Below are positions 5,367-5,842 of a DNA stretch of 5,842 nt, one piece after another (the stretch's first letter is position 1; each line of letters opens with the position of its first letter). The stretch is from Candidatus Woesearchaeota archaeon. GTDB lineage: Archaea > Nanobdellota > Nanobdellia > Woesearchaeales > WAPY01. Both the position numbers and the translations under genes were made by a program. Location: assembly GCA_015520525.1 (NCBI GenBank), contig WAPY01000027.1, forward strand, positions 1-5,842. The letters run 5' to 3'. Under the pieces are notes generated by a model that was given only the letters and a program-made list of their open reading frames with translations, was not told the origin of the DNA and searched no databases.

Positions 5367-5842
5367 ATGAGGGTTGCCAAAAGAGAGGTAAGTGCGGAAG
5401 AAGCAGCTAAACAAGTTGAGGCAGTGTTATTCTCATCAGGAAGGTGGATGACGGAGAATGAACTGTCAAGACTCTGCAGGCTTAAAGAAAAATCAGTGAA
5501 AGAAGCGTTAGTATTTCTATCAAAAAAATATGAAAATTCGGATACTGCTTTAGAGCTTATAAATGATAAGAATAAAGGATGGAAGCTTACAGTAAGGCAG
5601 AAATACTCCGAAACGGTTAGGAAAGTGGTTCCGCAGACAGAACTTAACAAGTCCATAATTGAAACCTTAGCAGTTATTGCTTGGAAAGCTCCAGTCCTTC
5701 AATCAGAAGTCATAAAAATAAGAACAAACAAAGCCTACGATGACATAAAGACACTTGAAGAGGAAGGCTTCATAACCAAAGAGAAAAGCGGGAGAACATA
5801 CTTAATAAAACTCTCGAAGAAATTCTTCTCATACTTTGAGAT
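5367..5842 (+). CDS. scpB: Segregation and condensation protein B (ScpB), 3' partial
   Basis: The frame is open from ATG 5367 to the end of the window (158 codons plus two bases). ScpB is the kite (KITE) subunit that binds the ScpA kleisin of the Smc condensin complex, which organises and separates chromosomes. Two winged helices are visible. The first (about 8-85) begins EEAAKQVEAVLFSSGRWMTE, the usual ScpB opening in which a helix leads to a surface glycine and a second helix, and includes GWKLTVRQKY (71-80). The second (about 93-150) has the strongest signature, SIIETLAVIAWKAPVLQSEV (96-115), followed by IRTNKAYDDIKTLEEEGFI and FFSYFE (153-158). Bacterial proteins have IRGV where this has IRTN. 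FFSYFE matches the family's typical FLEYFGL ending, so few residues are probably missing. It follows the unknown gene at 4769 closely, likely co-transcribed. No scpA or smc is visible here. Confidence 0.92.
   Translation, partial: MRVAKREVSAEEAAKQVEAVLFSSGRWMTENELSRLCRLKEKSVKEALVFLSKKYENSDTALELINDKNKGWKLTVRQKYSETVRKVVPQTELNKSIIETLAVIAWKAPVLQSEVIKIRTNKAYDDIKTLEEEGFITKEKSGRTYLIKLSKKFFSYFE

Noticed and set aside
5246..5656. Minus-strand 136-codon open frame
   Set aside because: It is antisense to the end of the unknown gene and to scpB, whose plus-strand frame has clear ScpB signatures. The product is serine/phenylalanine/leucine-rich, as is typical of the complement of AT-rich coding DNA.

Overview
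This window is almost certainly archaeal. The evidence is independent and scattered over its whole length: a tRNA-Tyr with the archaeal/eukaryal C1-G72 pair and an intron at the canonical 37/38 site, the archaeal/eukaryal ribosomal protein eS17, an Alba chromatin protein, a class I lysyl-tRNA synthetase, and archaeal TATA boxes placed so that most first genes would be read from leaderless mRNAs. The AT-rich, compact layout, the LysRS motif variants and the style of the unknown protein near the right end suggest a DPANN-type archaeon (Woesearchaeota/Pacearchaeota-like). That rank is inference.

Layout: (1) Bases 1-84 hold the last 27 codons of an unidentified plus-strand gene. (2) A TATA box leads into the intron-containing tRNA-Tyr(GUA) gene (139-265). 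(3) A full-length RelA/SpoT-type (p)ppGpp synthetase/hydrolase (RSH) fills 327-2261. Both catalytic centres and all regulatory domains look intact, though the linker before the CC zinc-binding domain is short. (4) A two-gene unit follows: eS17 (2332-2526) and Alba (2540-2827). The first is probably leaderless; the second has a strong Shine-Dalgarno (SD) site lying on the eS17 stop codon. (5) A T-rich tract closes that unit, facing a minus-strand tRNA-Arg(UCG) at 2922-2995. (6) A divergent promoter region (2996-3090) serves tRNA-Arg and the class I LysRS gene (3091-4719). (7) A conserved-looking gene of unknown function (4769-5350, with coiled coil and winged helix) is followed after 16 bases by scpB, the condensin accessory subunit (5367 onward), which runs off the right edge.

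The genes share housekeeping themes: translation (two tRNAs, LysRS, eS17), chromosome structure (Alba, ScpB), and a stress alarmone enzyme that normally senses uncharged tRNA on ribosomes. The most notable item is the RSH. Long bifunctional RSH enzymes are a bacterial hallmark and sparse in archaea, yet this one sits between clearly archaeal genes and shares their codon style. The second is the unknown protein joined to scpB, a candidate partner in chromosome segregation. I see no mobile element, CRISPR array or long repeat.
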